Shown: positions 39,794 to 52,100 of the stretch, one piece after another
Layout: every line of letters starts with the position of its first letter
Position numbering within the stretch: the first letter of the stretch is position 1
Assembly (NCBI GenBank): GCA_900208305.1
Contig: OAPG01000001.1
Coordinates: forward strand, 1,860,001-1,924,000
Source: Melanopsichium pennsylvanicum
Taxonomy: Eukaryota; Basidiomycota; Ustilaginomycetes; Ustilaginales
Length of the DNA stretch: 64,000 nucleotides
Direction: 5' to 3'
The notes under the pieces: model-generated
What the model was told of the DNA's origin: nothing
Seen by the model: only the letters and a program-made list of their open reading frames with translations
Databases searched by the model: none
Position numbers and translations under genes: made by a program

Positions 39794-41194
39794 CTTGGAT
39801 CGTCTCTAAGCACTGGCAAGGAGACGATGCTGCGACCAAGCTCTGCAGCTCTTTGGTTCAGGAGGATTAGAGAATGGCCGGACGAGTCCACGCTCGAAGG
39901 GCTGATGCGGTGGAGGTCGAGATGCAAGCAAATGGCGATGGAACGATTGCGTTTCTAGCCGAACGGCCAAGGAGAGGCTCAAGTGAAGCGGACTGGTTAT
40001 TGAGCTGGGAGAGAGAGGCGTTCCAACGATTTGGCTGGCAGGCGCTTGATGTGAGGTTGGTGGAGAGGCAGTGTAGCCTACGGATTCCACAAAAGAGGAC
40101 GAGCGAGGAGACACCAAGACAAGTGTGCATCGGCGTGCAGAGTTACGGGGGGCCAGAGTGTAGCGGGCATCCAAAGGAATGTTAGTGTGTGTGTGTGTGT
40201 CTGTGTGTTTGTGTGTTTGTGTGTTTGTGTGCATACTGTAAGTCAAGAGAGATTTTTGTGGTGAGTCTGAGTTCTAAAAAATCCGATTCGATGTAAGGAA
40301 CTCGTATGCGGCTTCGAAGAGGTTGTTAGGTCAATGGGACGCTGAGCTGCAAAGGTGCGTGATGTCGCGGGCGTGTTGGTCTGCGTGACAGCTCATGCGA
40401 CTAAGTTTGGGTGTCAAGCACATACAAAGGTTGATGTGTGAGATACGATAGAACAAGTAGCATGGTTGAGAGACTCGCACCATGTGTGTTGTATAATCTA
40501 ACTCAAAAGGGACGAGTGACCATCCCGAGGCTGCATTGGTTGATGCGAGTCTGCTTCGTGTTCGAGAATCAGGGGCACTTGGCTTGAGCGTGTGCCTGTT
40601 GCGCGTTGTAAAGTTATGTGCGTGTGTGTGTGACAGGTGGGCGGGCGGGCCGACTCACACAAAGCCGTAGAAAATCTTAATAAAAATCGAACCATGTGGA
40701 GATCGAGATCTTAAAGAATACAGTCTGAGTCTGTGAGTGAAATCGTGATTCTAAATTCACTTTACAGGAGTTGAAAGAAATCGCGCTTCTTTTCTGTCGT
40801 TCGATTTTAAGCGTGGATCGGACACCAGATCGAGTCCCGTCACCGCACATCAAGTAGTTTATAACACTTTCCACTTCCGATCAGCATCCTCTCTGATCAG
40901 CCGAGCGTGTTTCGTTCAGTGCATGCTGGCACACAGGTGTTCGTGATAGTTCGTGAAGCCAACAAGTCACGGTCCGGTCGGATCACACTGTCATTTGATC
41001 CGAGCCCGGACATGCTATGTCGCGATTCGGCCATGTGGCTCGACAGTTCCGTCTCCGATCTCCTAGAGGCTCTTCAGCGCCTTTGCCGTGCACCTAGCGT
41101 CACATTCGTCGGCATCCAAGATAAATATGGCACAGGAGGTATAGTACAGAATGTGGGAAGCGCATGGATGCAGATGTGGATTGCCGTGATTGAT
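39794..41194. other. Spacer between the 450-residue gene and the SCOC-like gene
   Basis: This 1.4-kb spacer lies between two minus-strand genes. It contains a (GT)n/(GTGTTT)n tract at 40185-40231, followed by TACTGTA at 40234, and a second TG-rich patch near 40620. A plus-strand frame at 39874-40185 has no recognisable content. No gene is supported. Confidence 0.45.
40185..40231. repeat. (GT)n / (GTGTTT)n microsatellite
   Basis: About seven GT units lead into three GTGTTT-type units. Confidence 0.9.
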
Positions 41195-41581
41195 CTAGCC
41201 TCTTTCTTTGGCAGCCAAGCTCTTGGTCACCGAGTCAATGTATGTTTGGAGCATCTCGTTATCAGCTTCAGCTTTCTTGCAGTCGTCTTTGACCGTGTTT
41301 ACTCGGCTTATTAGCGCTCTTAGGCCGTCTTGCATCGCCATTATCTCACTGTTGATATCGATATCAGTCTGACACGAAAGTGTCAAGAAGGTCAGTCTCC
41401 TGGTATTCGTCTCTTGGCGCACTATTGGAAGCAGTATTACTTACCGCACCAGTTTCTCCTTTTCTACAACTTCATTCGCAGAGATCTCTGTCTCGGCTGT
41501 CCATGCTGCTGATTCGGTGAAGTCGTCTGAAGCCACGATGGGCGATGCCGTTGTTGATGCCGTTGACGTGGTGAGGTCCAT
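41195..41581 (-). CDS. Short coiled-coil protein, SCOC/Slo1-like, two exons
   Basis: The exons on the minus strand are 41581-41445 and 41348-41195, giving 96 residues. The intron has donor GTAAGT and acceptor CAACAG and is phase 2. The joined product reads EKEKLVREIMAMQDGLRALISRV then NTVKDDCKKAEADNEMLQTYIDSV. Its spacing matches the coiled coil of animal SCOC (EEKTRLINQVLELQ... to SENQVLGQYIENLM) without a gap. SCOC/Slo1 proteins bind Arl1-type GTPases at the Golgi. A nearer acceptor (GTCAG at 41364-41360) would shift the frame, which decides the splice choice. The first 40 residues are Thr/Ser/Ala-rich, as is common for this family. Start ATG at 41579-41581. Confidence 0.8.
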
Positions 41582-43498
41582 TGTGACAGCGTCAGTGGCC
41601 GAAGGTGACCGTCTCGTCGTCTTGGCGCCTGTGCCTGTGTGTATGCGTATGGCACCGGCGATGAGGCCGGCGAGATGTCAGGGATGATGTAGATGCTTGA
41701 GCGGTGGACTGGACGTTGATGTCGGCAAGGGCGCACATGTCCAATAGGGTCCACCGAACCCTGTAACGATGAAAAACAGAATCGCTGCGGGAATCGGAGA
41801 TGAAATGAGCCCTACTTGTTACACCCCCGAGGCGAACATTGACAGAAAATGTGTACACTTTGCAACTTCGTGCTTCTTCCGCCTAAATAATTTGATTTTC
41901 AAAAGCTAGCGATGCCTTGGGTTTCCGGCATCAGTGGACTGTTTGAGCTCGATGCCCAACGGAAATGCACGCTACGTATATCGTTCTCGATTCAGAGGGA
42001 TAGGCCAGGAAAGCTCTACTTCACAAGACATGAGGAAAATAAAAATAAAAATAAAAAAAAAAAATAAAGAAAAGACCAGCCAAAAAGAAGGCACAGTAAT
42101 TGAGGCCGTACCTATACCAGGCAACACTGACCCGAGGACCGCTCTCTCGCATCACCCAGATTCGAGTGATACGACGCCACCGGCTCGTACACAATGAACC
42201 ACACCTTGTCTTCCCAATCAGATGATTTGAAGCCATTCTCGATGCGGGGCCCATCATCAGCTGCTACAAATTCTGCCGCTTCACTCGGGGGAGAGAGAGA
42301 GCTGTCAAAGCCCGTAGGATCGACAAGAAGAGGCGTTGTTCCGTGCCAAATTGCAAATTTTCTGTCGACGCGATGTCCAGGACACCATGCGCGGAGCGGT
42401 CGAACTACGGAGAGTTGAATCAATATAGAGCTTTGACCGTCGACCTGCGCCGTGCAAAGAGGAAATACAGGGTAGGATTAACAGAGACGGCGTGTAGAGT
42501 ACAGCAGCATAGGAGTCGCCGGTCAACTTGTGGACCGGTTTTCCCCTTAGTGCTGCATTCTCGAAAAGCCTGACCGTCCGAGCTGAAATGGGCTCGGATG
42601 AAGGTGGATTGATCGACAAAGAGCGAGCCTGATCTAGATGCAGCTCTTTCCAACAGTCTCGGACGAGTTCATGTGTTTTGATCTGTAGTAATCGCATGTC
42701 ATCGCAATGATTCGCTGTGCAAACGATTTCGATCTCTCTTGGCGTTCCTGCGTCGCCGACAGAACTGTGCAGACAAGTTGCAGGAGCAGCAGCACATCCA
42801 ACTGTAGATTGCCACCCCATCAGTCTAATACCATCGCGTCCAATGCCAAACTCTATAACACGTCTGATCATCTATCTTGCCCGAGCAATCAAGCGATCGG
42901 CATATTGAAAGACACAGAGAACGTAAGCCAAGGTTTGCCATATGCTGCGGACGCCGAGAGCGTCGAACTCGGCTACCTCGGGCTTCACGCTGTTGCGCAA
43001 TTTTGCCACACTGTAAAAGATAACCGCGTTATTCAGCGGGAAACTCTGCTGCCTGACATCCAGCTTTGATAGCTCGTGCAACTGACACGATCTCAGCTGT
43101 TCGGGTAAGTTACAGGAAGCTGCAGTGACGGCGTCGCAAACTTGGCAACTGAACTGGTGGTTTTTCTCCCCAACATTTCTCAAAAGAATTGTCATCCCCC
43201 CGAGTCCTGCCCAGAACGCGGCTATAGTGCGGGGTTAACAGGCGAGTCTCGCGCGCACATTGTGAAATAGAGACGCCGTCTGAACGATGCGAAGAGAATT
43301 ATTCGCAAGCGAGTTAAGAAGATTTCAGGATCTGACTGGGTTGTTGATTGGTCGAGGATTGACGAGCATGAAGAGAAGAAGATCCGGTTCAAAGGGAAAG
43401 GGAGCACACACACAATTGTACGGACGTGGACTTTTGCGGAGAATCCCTCATCCACGGCTCTTTCTCAAAGTCGCCGCGATTTGGATCGAGGTGCTCGG

Positions 43499-43539
43499 AA
43501 CGCAAACGCAAAGCAACGCAACGAAACGCAACGCAACGC
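43499..43539. repeat. Tandem AACGC/AAACGC pentamer-hexamer block
   Basis: About eight units of AACGC with A or G variants lie head to tail. Confidence 0.85.
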
Positions 43540-43951
43540 TGGAGTATGAGTGTCACGAGAACGCGACCCAATATGAAGCCATGGCTAAGCTTCAAGCCAC
43601 TCGGTCGTGCGCCCAGACATTTACCTCCTTGCACGTCAAGACAGGAGGCTTAAATTCTTGTCCCGGCAAGAAAGCTAGACACGCATGTTGCTGTAGCGGA
43701 GACACATACCATTATTCAGCAGCAGCACATGAGCAGTCTTGCAATCTTCTTTGTTGTACCTAGCTGCAAGTCTGCGGAGAAAAAGGCAAAGTCAGCTACA
43801 GTAACATTTTGGCGCTTAGCTTCATTCGGAGAGGCAAAGCAAGCGCAAGGCGGGTACTGTCGCCCACATGCAGACTCTGCTCCGACTGCAGCTAGCAGAA
43901 AATAGCAGGCAACAGCGACACGCAGGCACACACGTTCCAGCCAAGAAATCG

Positions 43952-43953
<2 letters not shown>

Positions 43954-43991
<38 letters not shown>
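43954..43991. repeat. 38-nt poly-T run (poly-A on the minus strand)
   Basis: This is an uninterrupted T tract, the longest homopolymer in the window. It could be a slipped homopolymer or the poly-A tail of a retroposed copy read on the minus strand. Its exact length is assembly-sensitive. Confidence 0.95.
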
Positions 43992-44532
43992 CCATCTCTC
44001 CGTCGGCGAAATTTTGTCGGACCCTGATGCGCGCATCTGCGGATGTGAGCGGCGAGATGGTTATCATTAAGCACATCTCTGTCTTTGCCACCCATGCTCT
44101 GCATGCGAGGGCTCCGCGAGGGAGGGATCGTGCAGTCAACCTTCCCAACAACATGCGGTGATGTGAGGAGATGGAAGAGGGGCTCCATGGGGCATTAAAG
44201 TTCGTATTCGTAGGTTACCAAGGTCGTCTGAGTGCAAGTCGCATTCGTGTAAATCAGCTCCAACACCACTCGCACAGTTCTCAACCCCAAGACTGAATCG
44301 GCGATTGTGTAGAAATAACCTTGTCAAAACTAAGCAACCGACCGTGACCAGTGCGACGGCGGACCCGGGAATTCTATCATCCTCAAAAGCCAGCGCTCTG
44401 CTACTCCGGACCTAACAACTCCGAATACAACAAGCTTTTTAACGGGCACAATGGCAGGGAGATTTTAGCTTTGAGGATGAGCATAGCCGGCTCTTCACAC
44501 GCTGGGCTCGGAAATTCCGTGTTTGCATGGTG

Positions 44533-44534
<2 letters not shown>

Positions 44535-44565
<31 letters not shown>
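44535..44565. repeat. (GT)n microsatellite
   Basis: About 15 GT units inside the gene-poor region. Confidence 0.95.
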
Positions 44566-44566
<1 letters not shown>

Positions 44567-47500
44567 CCAATTGCAAGCAATGTGTCTCTTCAGCGACGCA
44601 GTTTTATTTTAAATTACTGTACTTTGGGTCTCATCTGCCGTTAGCGTCAAGTACCTTCCGATCGCGAGACTGCTTGCCATTCATTATCTCTCAGTACAGT
44701 ACACACGACAAGAGGATCGTGCAGATACACTGCAGTTCCGCTTCTTTCGAAAATTATACAAAATAGTTTCATAAGCTGTCGATTGGTTGCCAACCAAGTC
44801 GGCTCACCCGGAGGCGATTCCAGCTCCGCCCATTCTTCTTTTCTTTTCCCTTTTTTTGTTGGATTATTATCAGACCTCTCATAATCGGGCTGCGGCACTG
44901 TGCTCGCAAATGACGCGGATATCGGTGTCCACGTCGGAATGCTCACTACATCACAGTGCAGAAGCCGGATCGCCTCCGTTATTCCTGGCCGTGGTTTGTG
45001 TCCTTTTGAGCAGCCCTTGTTCTCCATGAACACCATTTCCAAAGGTCGAGAAGAGGTCTATTAGATGACCCAATCACCCAAGTTCAGCCCGCCTTCCAGT
45101 CTAGCCTTGCGCACATAAGTTTACTGTCTTTTTTCTCCGCAAAAGATGCCTAAACACCGCTGTAAGAACAAAGACATATCAACAAGAACAACGAGTACAC
45201 GCTAGTGCCGCATTCGTTGCCGTGGTCGACTTCGATATTCATCGCCGTTGAGAGAAAGCCACCCCAATGCGGACCTCGACGTCTCAGCTTTGCATGGCAT
45301 ACGCTAGCTCGGTTTTTGGCGAGACCGCGACGGGTGGAAGTAACGTGCACCGTAAGCGAAGCTGGTTGGTCAGATTTGAACCCTACCTTGACCCTCGAGT
45401 CTCGTGATCACATTGGATTCAAATGTGCTTATGGATGTGATACGGCATTGCGGGACAAGTAGCAGGGGTAGCGTGCATGCCCTTTTTCGGTTCGCGAATC
45501 GGATTCTGACCGGGACCAGGTGGGCAATCCCCTAATTACATGCTACACAGGCTCTCAAATACCCTCAGCTTTTCGACGCGCAGGCTGAATCAGGAGGCGC
45601 GACGTTAGCCTCAACAGAAGCTTGCAAACCGTATCATCGAGACAGGTTCCATCATCTTGGAAACAAGGACGTGGCATCCGCATGTAGATCTCGGGGGAGG
45701 TGTAGAATGTTCAATCGCAGACCCGTCACCGCACACGACTACAGGTTTTCTCCGGTGCTCCAAAGATCTACGACGAGACCCTCAGATCCCGTGGCTCGTG
45801 TTCCAATATTGAGGCGCCTTGTGGATCTCTAGAGCGGAGGAAGTGAGACCCCTCACACGATATAATTGAAAGAGCTTACATTCGGCCTTGAGCCTGACAC
45901 GATGGCTCAACCCCGGATTCTGACGACGAGAGGCTGGTGTTGCTCGTATGACCCTGAACAGCGTGTTTCGCCCAGAGCGAACATGGTCCATTGTAATGAC
46001 TGTCGCATTCCACCACCTATGCTGATGTGCTATGTTCCTCGCCACCGTATAAGAAGAAAAAAGCACGACTTTCAGCGACGCAGATGCGAGGCTCCTTGCA
46101 TGGCCAATATGCAACCGACTCCGGTGGAAGACTTGCTTGTTCCTTCGCATTTGGGCGGAAAACAGTAAATTTTATTTACAGTACAGTGCAACACAGTAAA
46201 GTATCGCGTTATTAGCACTGTGAATTTGGCACTCAGCGCTTGGCAAGAGATGGATTTAATCGTTGCTGTGCCAAGCAGTGTGCGACGTGAGACAGTCCGG
46301 CATGTATCCGGGCGAGCTCGCCGTTCCGCTGATTCTTGCTCACCATCGGACGCTGCATCTCGCGCCTATGTTTTCTTGTTTTTGTTTGGTATTTCTTTTT
46401 CCCCAAGTCCGTCCATCCTTTGATGTCTCAGAACATGAAGTTGATAAGACAAAGAGGGGAAGCTTTCAATTCCATGTCTTGACGGTGGTAGCGACAATAC
46501 ATATGATCCTGGGCCCGCGACTCGCAGTCTATCATTTTTGAAGTTTTGCACAAGGAAACGTTTCTGCTACTGAAGCCAAGAAGCGCTCGGACAGAGGAGA
46601 AGAAAGGGAAATTTTCAAAAGGGTTGTTTCCTTTCCCATGGAATTTTGATTTGGACAGACAAACCACGCGAGCAGCCTGCGTGCATACTGTAATTGCCTT
46701 GACTGGTGCCAAATTGGCCGCGCCAATTGCTGTCCAAGTCTCACCATTTCAGTATGGAATCTGCCTTGGTTTAGGGTCTATTCATAGGCTCAAAGTGTCT
46801 ATACACTGGACGACTCGACTAGAACTTGTCCCGAATGATCTACAAAAGGTTTGGACCGACACAAAAAAGCAGAACAAATGAAATGGACCCCACACAAATC
46901 GCATGCTGCATGTTTTGCTGGAATCAAAAAGTTGATGCGGCATAGTTTTATGAGCAAGAAATTGGGATGGAAAGGATTTCGGCCAAAATGACAATCAATA
47001 AAATTTGCGTGGAACCAAAGTCAGAAAAGTTCGAAATTCGAGCGCGAGCAGCTGCAAGATAAGACAGCTGCTTTTCAGTCGCTCAAATGTAAGCAAATAC
47101 CGAAACGCAATCGATGCAAAGTATGAACCGATTTGGCGTCACAGTGCAGTACACATCCGTCATGTTTTGCTAGCGTCACCACCATGCAAAAATTGCGTGC
47201 GAGGTGATCATCTCATGGACTGTCATCTCACACATCGATAGCATCACTTGTCAACAGGCAGGCTCGGGTTCGGAATAAACAGATCATGGCCCGGTCGTAC
47301 ACAGAATCAAGGATTGAGGGCTACAAATAAAAAAAATGCAATTCACGCTCTCTTGAGAAGAGGTGCGAGCCAGCGGAGGGAGGAACGATGAGGGTACGAG
47401 TCCTGCCGCCAAGCTTGCAGAATAATGGCGAGAGAGGAGGCATTCTGTGTGATGGCTGACTGATGCGAACTGTGCGACGGCCATCATTCCTGTTGAGCAG

Positions 47501-48120
47501 TGCAGCATTTTTCAAAAATGGTAATTCTCAAAATTAATAAGGATTTCGAATTGCTATTTTGGTGGCTATAAGTAATGCTTACACTGCCTATGCTTACCTG
47601 TCTCTCTTTTGAAAATTAAAAAGTTCTCATCAATGCTGACCCGTATGTCGCTTACGCTGTCTAGCCCCTTGATGATTTCCACGCCTACCGAGGCGCGCTC
47701 TCCCCTTCTCTTTTCAAGCAAATTTTGATACCGTGCTCGGGGTATTCGGTGCCCGTGTGTGATACTGTATTCACCATTCGCTGGCTTTTTAAGCCCGTGC
47801 TTTGCCACGAAATCATTTGTCGGAGTGCTGCTACCCATGCCAACATGGTTGCTCCTCGTCAAAATGCCAGTAGTAAATTTAATTCGTTTTTTATTCATTC
47901 ATTTTTAAACTGATATCTCTTTGCGAAATCGATGCAACGGTAGTACGTACGTACAAAATTCCATCCTATCATGGTTCCCCAAGCCTGTCCGCCCTCAAAT
48001 TAGACCCCAATCGATGTGGCCTGTCAATGTGCATTCGACCGCTTCTCTTCCTGCTCTCTTGATGGCCCCTTCGCAATCGTAAGCCTCACAGTCGAGTACG
48101 ATCCCATATTGCTGCGCTTC

Positions 48121-49132
48121 TGATGCCCCCATCATATCGACTCAACACCCAATTTTGGCTGCTGCTCCCCCTCCTCCTCATCCAACATATGCGCTTTCTG
48201 ATCCATCGATCTGCTCAGCCACAACATCAAGCCTGTCTTCGTACAGCGTTTGTATTCTTCTTTCACAGCCGCGTCCTCTTTCCACATCCCCTTGTTGTAC
48301 GCATCCAGCCGTGACTGCGCAGTAGCGCCTTCTCGACAGAATTATTTGCCCAAGGTCAGAGCCCTTCCCTGCTCTTCACTCCTTCACCCTCACCCAGAAC
48401 CCTTTCCAAGCTTTCGGCTGCGTCCAGCTGGCTATTAACCCTTTGCATCGCACCACATCGCCTTCTGCTTCACACTTCTCACCCTACCACATTGCTTCCG
48501 ATTCTGGGTCATCTATTCGGCACAGCGCGCTACGTCCGAGGTTTGGCTACGCCCAATCCTCCCCCCTCAATCCCTTTAGCCCGCCTTTTGCTGGGGAATC
48601 TTCAGTATCCACACTTTCTGATCCTAGCTCTCCTCCTCTTCCGGCCAGCTCAGCTGAGCTTCATCTCGACATTCAGCCCCCCCTCTACCGTGTGCTCTTT
48701 CCTTTCTTCCTTCACAACCCGTTCTCTCTGCTGCCTGCTCTCCCCCTTCTCTTCTGTTTGTTCAGCCACCGAAGCCGACGATCCGTGAGCTTGGCTTCTA
48801 CATTCCTCTCTTCGGTTTCAGCTCACTTCAGCCTAGTCTCTCAACAGCCCCCACAGCGCAACAAGTTTTGGGCCCTACTTTGTGCTTGGCCTGGCTTCTC
48901 AACCTCATTGTCGTCTCCGTCCGACCACCACTGCCACCGGCTCCTCGACATCCACCTACACTCGCCAACCCTACGCACCTACATCATCACCTTTCCTTTC
49001 CACTGCCTGTACGCGCTGCACACTCTTTCGAACCCATCTCCACATACTACCACCGCTTCTATGCGGCAAGCATAGTGACTACGCGAACCTTTGAGCTTTC
49101 ACCGTTACGCATCGCTCGTCGAGCATAACGGT
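48121..49132 (+). promoter_or_regulatory. Pyrimidine-rich leader/promoter of the CBM21 gene, with a short uORF
   Basis: The plus strand is strongly C/T-rich across about 1 kb. A 210-codon frame (48443-49075) has no ATG start and reads as Ser/Pro/Phe/Leu, as expected from pyrimidine-rich DNA. An ATG at 49061 begins a 4-codon uORF (MRQA) that ends in tandem stops TAG TGA (49073-49078), 54 bases before the CBM21 ATG at 49133. If transcribed, it could dampen translation. Confidence 0.5.
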
Positions 49133-52100
49133 ATGCTCGTGAACGCGCCTTTCCAATCTCACCACCGCATCCTCAATCATCGACCGCAACACGCATCTCA
49201 TCAGACACCCAGCTACATGCTCACCCCCAACGACAACCTCGACACAATGACGCTCTCGTCATCGCAAGCCGACCCGGCGCTCTTCACCGACAGCTGTCTC
49301 AGCGCTAGCACCATCAGCAGTCATCACTCTTCGTCCAATGCCAGCACCTCCTCAACAATGTCGCACAACTTGGCTCAGCCGGTGCCTTCTAGGCCCAAGA
49401 ATCACGTTCGTGGCGTTGTCTCTGATTCCAGACTTTGGACAACGGGGCGCGGCTTCTTTGAGAGTCGCTACCGCGAGCGTCAGTCTTTCGTTACCGCAGC
49501 AGATCAGAAGGACCTTTTGGCTGAGCGTGATGCGATTCAGCAGATTCATAACGTACAGACTGCCAAGCGTCGAGCCAAGATGATGAGGCTCACTCCTGCA
49601 TACTCCACAGTCCCCAGAGAACACATCCATACCCCCAGCCCTCCTTCCAGTGAGGCTTCCTCTGCGCGTACAGCGAGCGAAGCCGATCTCTCTACCCCTC
49701 CTGACAACCGACTCCCGTTCCCCAGCCCCAAGACTCGTATCGGTACGCCGACCATGCCCAATCCAGCACCTCTCCATCCAGGGTCCAGAAAGGCATTGGC
49801 TCTCAAAGCCAACAGTCCTGGCCCAGAGGTCCTTGGCGGGCTCAGCCTCGATCTGCATTGCCTGCCATCGCCAGCAGGAGATCGTACGTCGATCTCATCC
49901 ACCGCTTCCGCCAGCTCGGATCTTATCCGAAAGAAGTCGGGCGAACCGGTCAAGTCTTCGCTCAAGCATTATTCTGGCAGCTACATTGTGCCTTGCTCCG
50001 CCACCGAACCTATTCTGCCTACTTCTGCCTATGGAGCCAAGTCGGTTCCCACGACGCCCAGCGCGATGAAGTCGGTTCACTTTGACACGCAGCTCGAGCA
50101 CATCAAAATCTTTAAGGTCAAGGGTCGTCCACAGGCAGTCTCGCGCGAAGGGAGCCCAGAGCAGACCGAGACCGAGACTGAGGAGGAGCGCGACTATCCT
50201 TGGTTTGGATCTCGTCGCGGTGGAGGTTCCGGTCGAGCATCTGGCACTAGAAGCCCCACCAACGCAATTACACCTCCTGCCGTCGAAGCGGAGGAGCAGC
50301 TGGTCTTGCGTCTCCCCAACTTTCCTTCGTCCGCAAAATTGTCGCTCGACAAGGACATTTTCCTCGAGAGGATTTATCTCTCTGACGACCTGCGATCCGT
50401 CCGCGGCACCGTGCAAGTCAAAAACTTGAGCTTCGAAAAGTGGGTTGCGGTTCGCTTCACGCTGGATCACTGGACCACTGTCAACGAGGTTTCGGCAGAA
50501 TACTCTGAGAGCATCAAAGAGGGCACTGCTGACCGCTTCGTTTTCTCCATCAAGCTCAATGAAGTGCTCAACTGGCCCCGTGGCGCTGGTCTAAACGAGA
50601 CCAAGACCATCTTCCTTTGCTTGCGCTACACCACCGGTGGTCGCGAGATCTGGGACAACAATGACGGCGGCAACTACCAGCTCGACTTTCGCAAGCGCCC
50701 AGCACAGCCTGTCGAGCAGCCTCGTATGCCACCATCTTCGGGCGATCGCCGAAGCCCTTCGTCGACATTCGGCAACACGGTTCCGCGAAGGTATACGCTC
50801 AGCTCCATGGGTCCCGCCTCGACTTCCTCCATCATCGAGATGGGCCGCAGGACCGGGGTCTACGGGCAGAAAGCCTCACGCGACCACGCCATGGAAAGGC
50901 TCAAGCAAGAGCTCGAACGTCTGCGTTCCGACGAGGAAGAAGCCGACAAAGCCCCCGCTTCGGGCAATTTTGTTTCAGAGATGTCCAAACGTCGTTCGCC
51001 CCCCGTCTCTCCCGGCGGAGCTGGCAAGCCAGGCTCGCCCTCAATGTGGTCGGCGCGATACGATTTTGGCGCATCGCTTCGAGACCCCACCACTGGCAGT
51101 CGAAAGACCGAGGCTGGCCGTGCCGCCGCGCTCGACTACTTCTCGGCACGCCCTTCCGCCGCTGCCTCCACGAGCCCGGTGCGCTCGTCCTTTATCATCA
51201 GCGCTGCTACCCCGTCTCCCGATGCCTCCACTCCCAGGAGTGCATCTGAGCTTCTTCCCAAATTCGGTCGTCTCGGCATGTTGAGCCCCGGTCTGGGTGA
51301 AATGGTCGTAGAGCACCCCGCTATCAACAGTTCGAATACCAGCTCTCCGAGCGGATCCATGCTCCGAGTGCCACAGTTGGGATCCCATGCTATGTTGAGC
51401 CCAGGAGGTCCTTCGCCTCCGTCCCCCTCGTCTACAACGCGCTTCAACTCGTTGCGCCTAAATCGCAACGTACAGCCACGCAGCGTGTTCGGCGCCTGGG
51501 ACGATGAGGCGCACAATGGTACCGGTTCCGGTTCTGCGTCTGGATCTGCTTCCAACTCGAGGTCAGGCACTCCTCCGTCACCTCTGGGGTTTTCGACCAC
51601 GAGAATCGCCATCAAGAGCGATGGCACCGTGCTCGAGGACTACACACCCGATGGCAGCCAAGCGTCTCCCAACTCGCTCACCAATTCGCCCAATCCTTTC
51701 TCGCCTACCCTCTCTGCGACCTCGATCGATTCCGACTCGACTGCTATGATTGACATGAGCGGCAAATCGAACATGGACGGCAGCTTGGACAATCTGGGCA
51801 GCATCAGCGGCCCATCTTCGTACCACTACCTTCGAGCTGATCATCTCGAAGGCAGGATGCGACCCTCTCCATTTGCTGGAGCAGATGACGCAGGACAGCA
51901 CGGCTACTCTTCCTCGGCTTTGTCGTCCTCCACGACGCTGTCGCCGTCCTCGGAGTTGGCTACACCGGAGGAAGAGTTCATGCGCCCATCCAACCTCACC
52001 AGCTTCAACGAGCTTGTAGCTCGCTTTTGCTGGAACAGCGACAATCAGGTGCCCCAGACCAGTCCTGACGCTGCAGGTCTGAGCACACACACACCAACCT

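Larger units (their letters stand above)
41582..48120. other. Gene-poor region, about 6.5 kb
   Basis: No frame here carries a recognisable domain, sensible splice structure or sustained biased codon use. The longest ATG frames are a 188-residue minus frame at 42305-42871 and a 158-residue plus frame at 43287-43763. The region contains A-rich repeats near 42041-42072, a tandem AACGC block at 43499-43539, T38 at 43954-43991, a (GT)n tract at 44535-44565 and several TACTGTA/TACAGTA heptamers. It may hold noncoding RNA, decayed mobile DNA or genes with many short exons. Confidence 0.55.

Noticed and set aside
39806..40246. 146-codon minus frame with repeated Thr-His
   Set aside because: It is driven by the GT/GTGTTT microsatellite and has no protein-like features beyond it.
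42305..42871. 188-codon minus-strand frame in the gene-poor region
   Set aside because: ATG-started, but of mixed composition with no domain, signal peptide or coding bias. It is not enough to call a gene.
45365..45385. GATTTGAACCCTACC, resembling a tRNA T-arm box
   Set aside because: The flanks do not pair into a T stem, and no D arm or acceptor stem was found nearby.
48443..49075. 210-codon Ser/Pro-rich frame upstream of the CBM21 gene
   Set aside because: It has no ATG start, and its composition simply reflects pyrimidine-rich DNA. It is in frame with the CBM21 gene but separated by tandem stops.
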